A stretch of DNA of 5,700 bases from Atribacterota bacterium (lineage in GTDB: Bacteria; Atribacterota; Phoenicimicrobiia; Phoenicimicrobiales; Phoenicimicrobiaceae), in contig DAOUWX010000124.1 of assembly GCA_030666935.1 (NCBI GenBank), positions 1 through 5,700 of the forward strand. Reading direction: 5' to 3'. Positions 5,170 to 5,700 of this stretch are shown here, piece by piece. A program made the translations under genes and the position numbers. The notes beneath the pieces are model-generated. The model had not been told where the DNA came from. It made no database searches and saw nothing but the letters and a program-made list of their open reading frames with translations. Each line of letters starts with the position of its first letter. Positions within the stretch are counted from its first letter, which is position 1.

Positions 5170-5700
5170 ATGAAAAATAAACAAATAAATAATCCAAGAA
5201 AAGAAAGTTATTCTTTAAAAACTCAGACCTTGGGTGAGGAAATCGCCAATAGCATTACTCACGGTATCGGAGCAGGTTTAAGTATTGCCGCCCTGGTAAT
5301 TTTAGTAGTTCTTGCCAGTAAGCGCGGTGATGCCTGGCGAATAGTGAGTTTCAGTATCTATGGAGCTACGCTTATTTTGCTTTATCTATCTTCCACTCTT
5401 TACCATAGCTTTGTAAACCCAAAGATAAAAAATTTTTTTAGAATTCTGGATCATTCAACAATCTATCTTCTTATTGCAGGGAGCTACACCCCGATTACCC
5501 TTACCTTTATGCGGGGAGCCTGGGGTTGGACTCTCTTCGGTATCGTTTGGGGTATAGCTATAGGAGGCATCATTGTAACCATACTTCTTCTTGATAAACT
5601 TAAAGCCTTGTTGGTCTTATCTTATGTTGCTATGGGATTGATTATTGTCATTGCCTTCAAACCCATGATACAGATGGTCCCCCGGGGGATGATTATCTGG
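5170..5700 (+). CDS. Hemolysin III (HlyIII/TrhA-like) family membrane protein, C-terminus cut by window edge
   Basis: The frame is open from ATG 5170 to the right edge, 177 codons. It shows the conserved pattern of the hemolysin III/PAQR-related family (PF03006): TLGEEIANSITHGIG at 20-34 with His31, SSTLYHS at 74-80 with His79, and ILDHSTIYLLIAGSYTP at 92-108 with Asp94 and His95. In the superfamily such Ser/Asp/His residues form a metal site within a seven-helix bundle. Bacterial members have been linked to membrane energetics or fluidity homeostasis rather than proven haemolysis. Typical length is about 210-220 residues, so roughly 40 residues and the last conserved histidine region lie beyond the edge. 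The SD sequence is weak (GTGGAT at best); an in-frame TTG at 5152 is a less likely start. Base composition is clearly richer in GC than the upstream genes, suggesting core-genome background. Confidence 0.92.
   Translation, partial: MKNKQINNPRKESYSLKTQTLGEEIANSITHGIGAGLSIAALVILVVLASKRGDAWRIVSFSIYGATLILLYLSSTLYHSFVNPKIKNFFRILDHSTIYLLIAGSYTPITLTFMRGAWGWTLFGIVWGIAIGGIIVTILLLDKLKALLVLSYVAMGLIIVIAFKPMIQMVPRGMIIW

Overview
This is an AT-rich window with strong AGGAGG-type ribosome binding sites and textbook TTGACA/TATAAT promoters. That suggests a low-GC Gram-positive-like anaerobe (Clostridia or Halanaerobiales type), but no rRNA or lineage marker is present, so the assignment is soft. Seven protein genes can be supported, plus one 41-codon ORF that may be a gene remnant.

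Layout. Left, minus strand: a secreted serine hydrolase of the beta-lactamase/penicillin-binding fold (1-1111, C-terminus off the left edge). It is preceded by an unrecognised 49-residue protein (1206-1355) that has its own strong RBS and promoter. A roughly 450-bp gene-free divergent region (1449-1888) follows, holding phased A-tracts, short tandem repeats and a weak hairpin. Centre, plus strand: a TetR-family repressor (1953-2627), an isoprenylcysteine-methyltransferase-like membrane protein (2678-3208), a 41-residue single-span membrane peptide (3228-3353), and a CPBP (Abi/CAAX-type) membrane protease (3350-4177). The tight spacing suggests one operon. Right: an MBL-fold metallo-hydrolase with its own RBS (4334-5029), then a separately promoted hemolysin III family membrane protein (5170 to the right edge).

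The main observation is a two-armed regulatory switch. The 14-bp near-palindrome TGACTAATCAGTCA occurs twice, at 1405-1418 and 1919-1932. Each copy lies exactly one base downstream of the -10 box of a near-consensus promoter with a 17-bp spacer, and the two promoters point away from each other. The simplest reading is that the TetR protein represses both its own operon and the minus-strand unit (49-aa gene plus serine hydrolase). The regulon would then link a secreted serine hydrolase with a membrane methyltransferase and a CAAX-type protease, which points to envelope or peptide processing. The ligand and substrates are unknown.

The methyltransferase-protease part is visibly poorer in GC than the flanking hydrolase and hemolysin III genes, which fits acquired or accessory DNA. 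I see no CRISPR array, tRNA, rRNA, transposase or attachment site.
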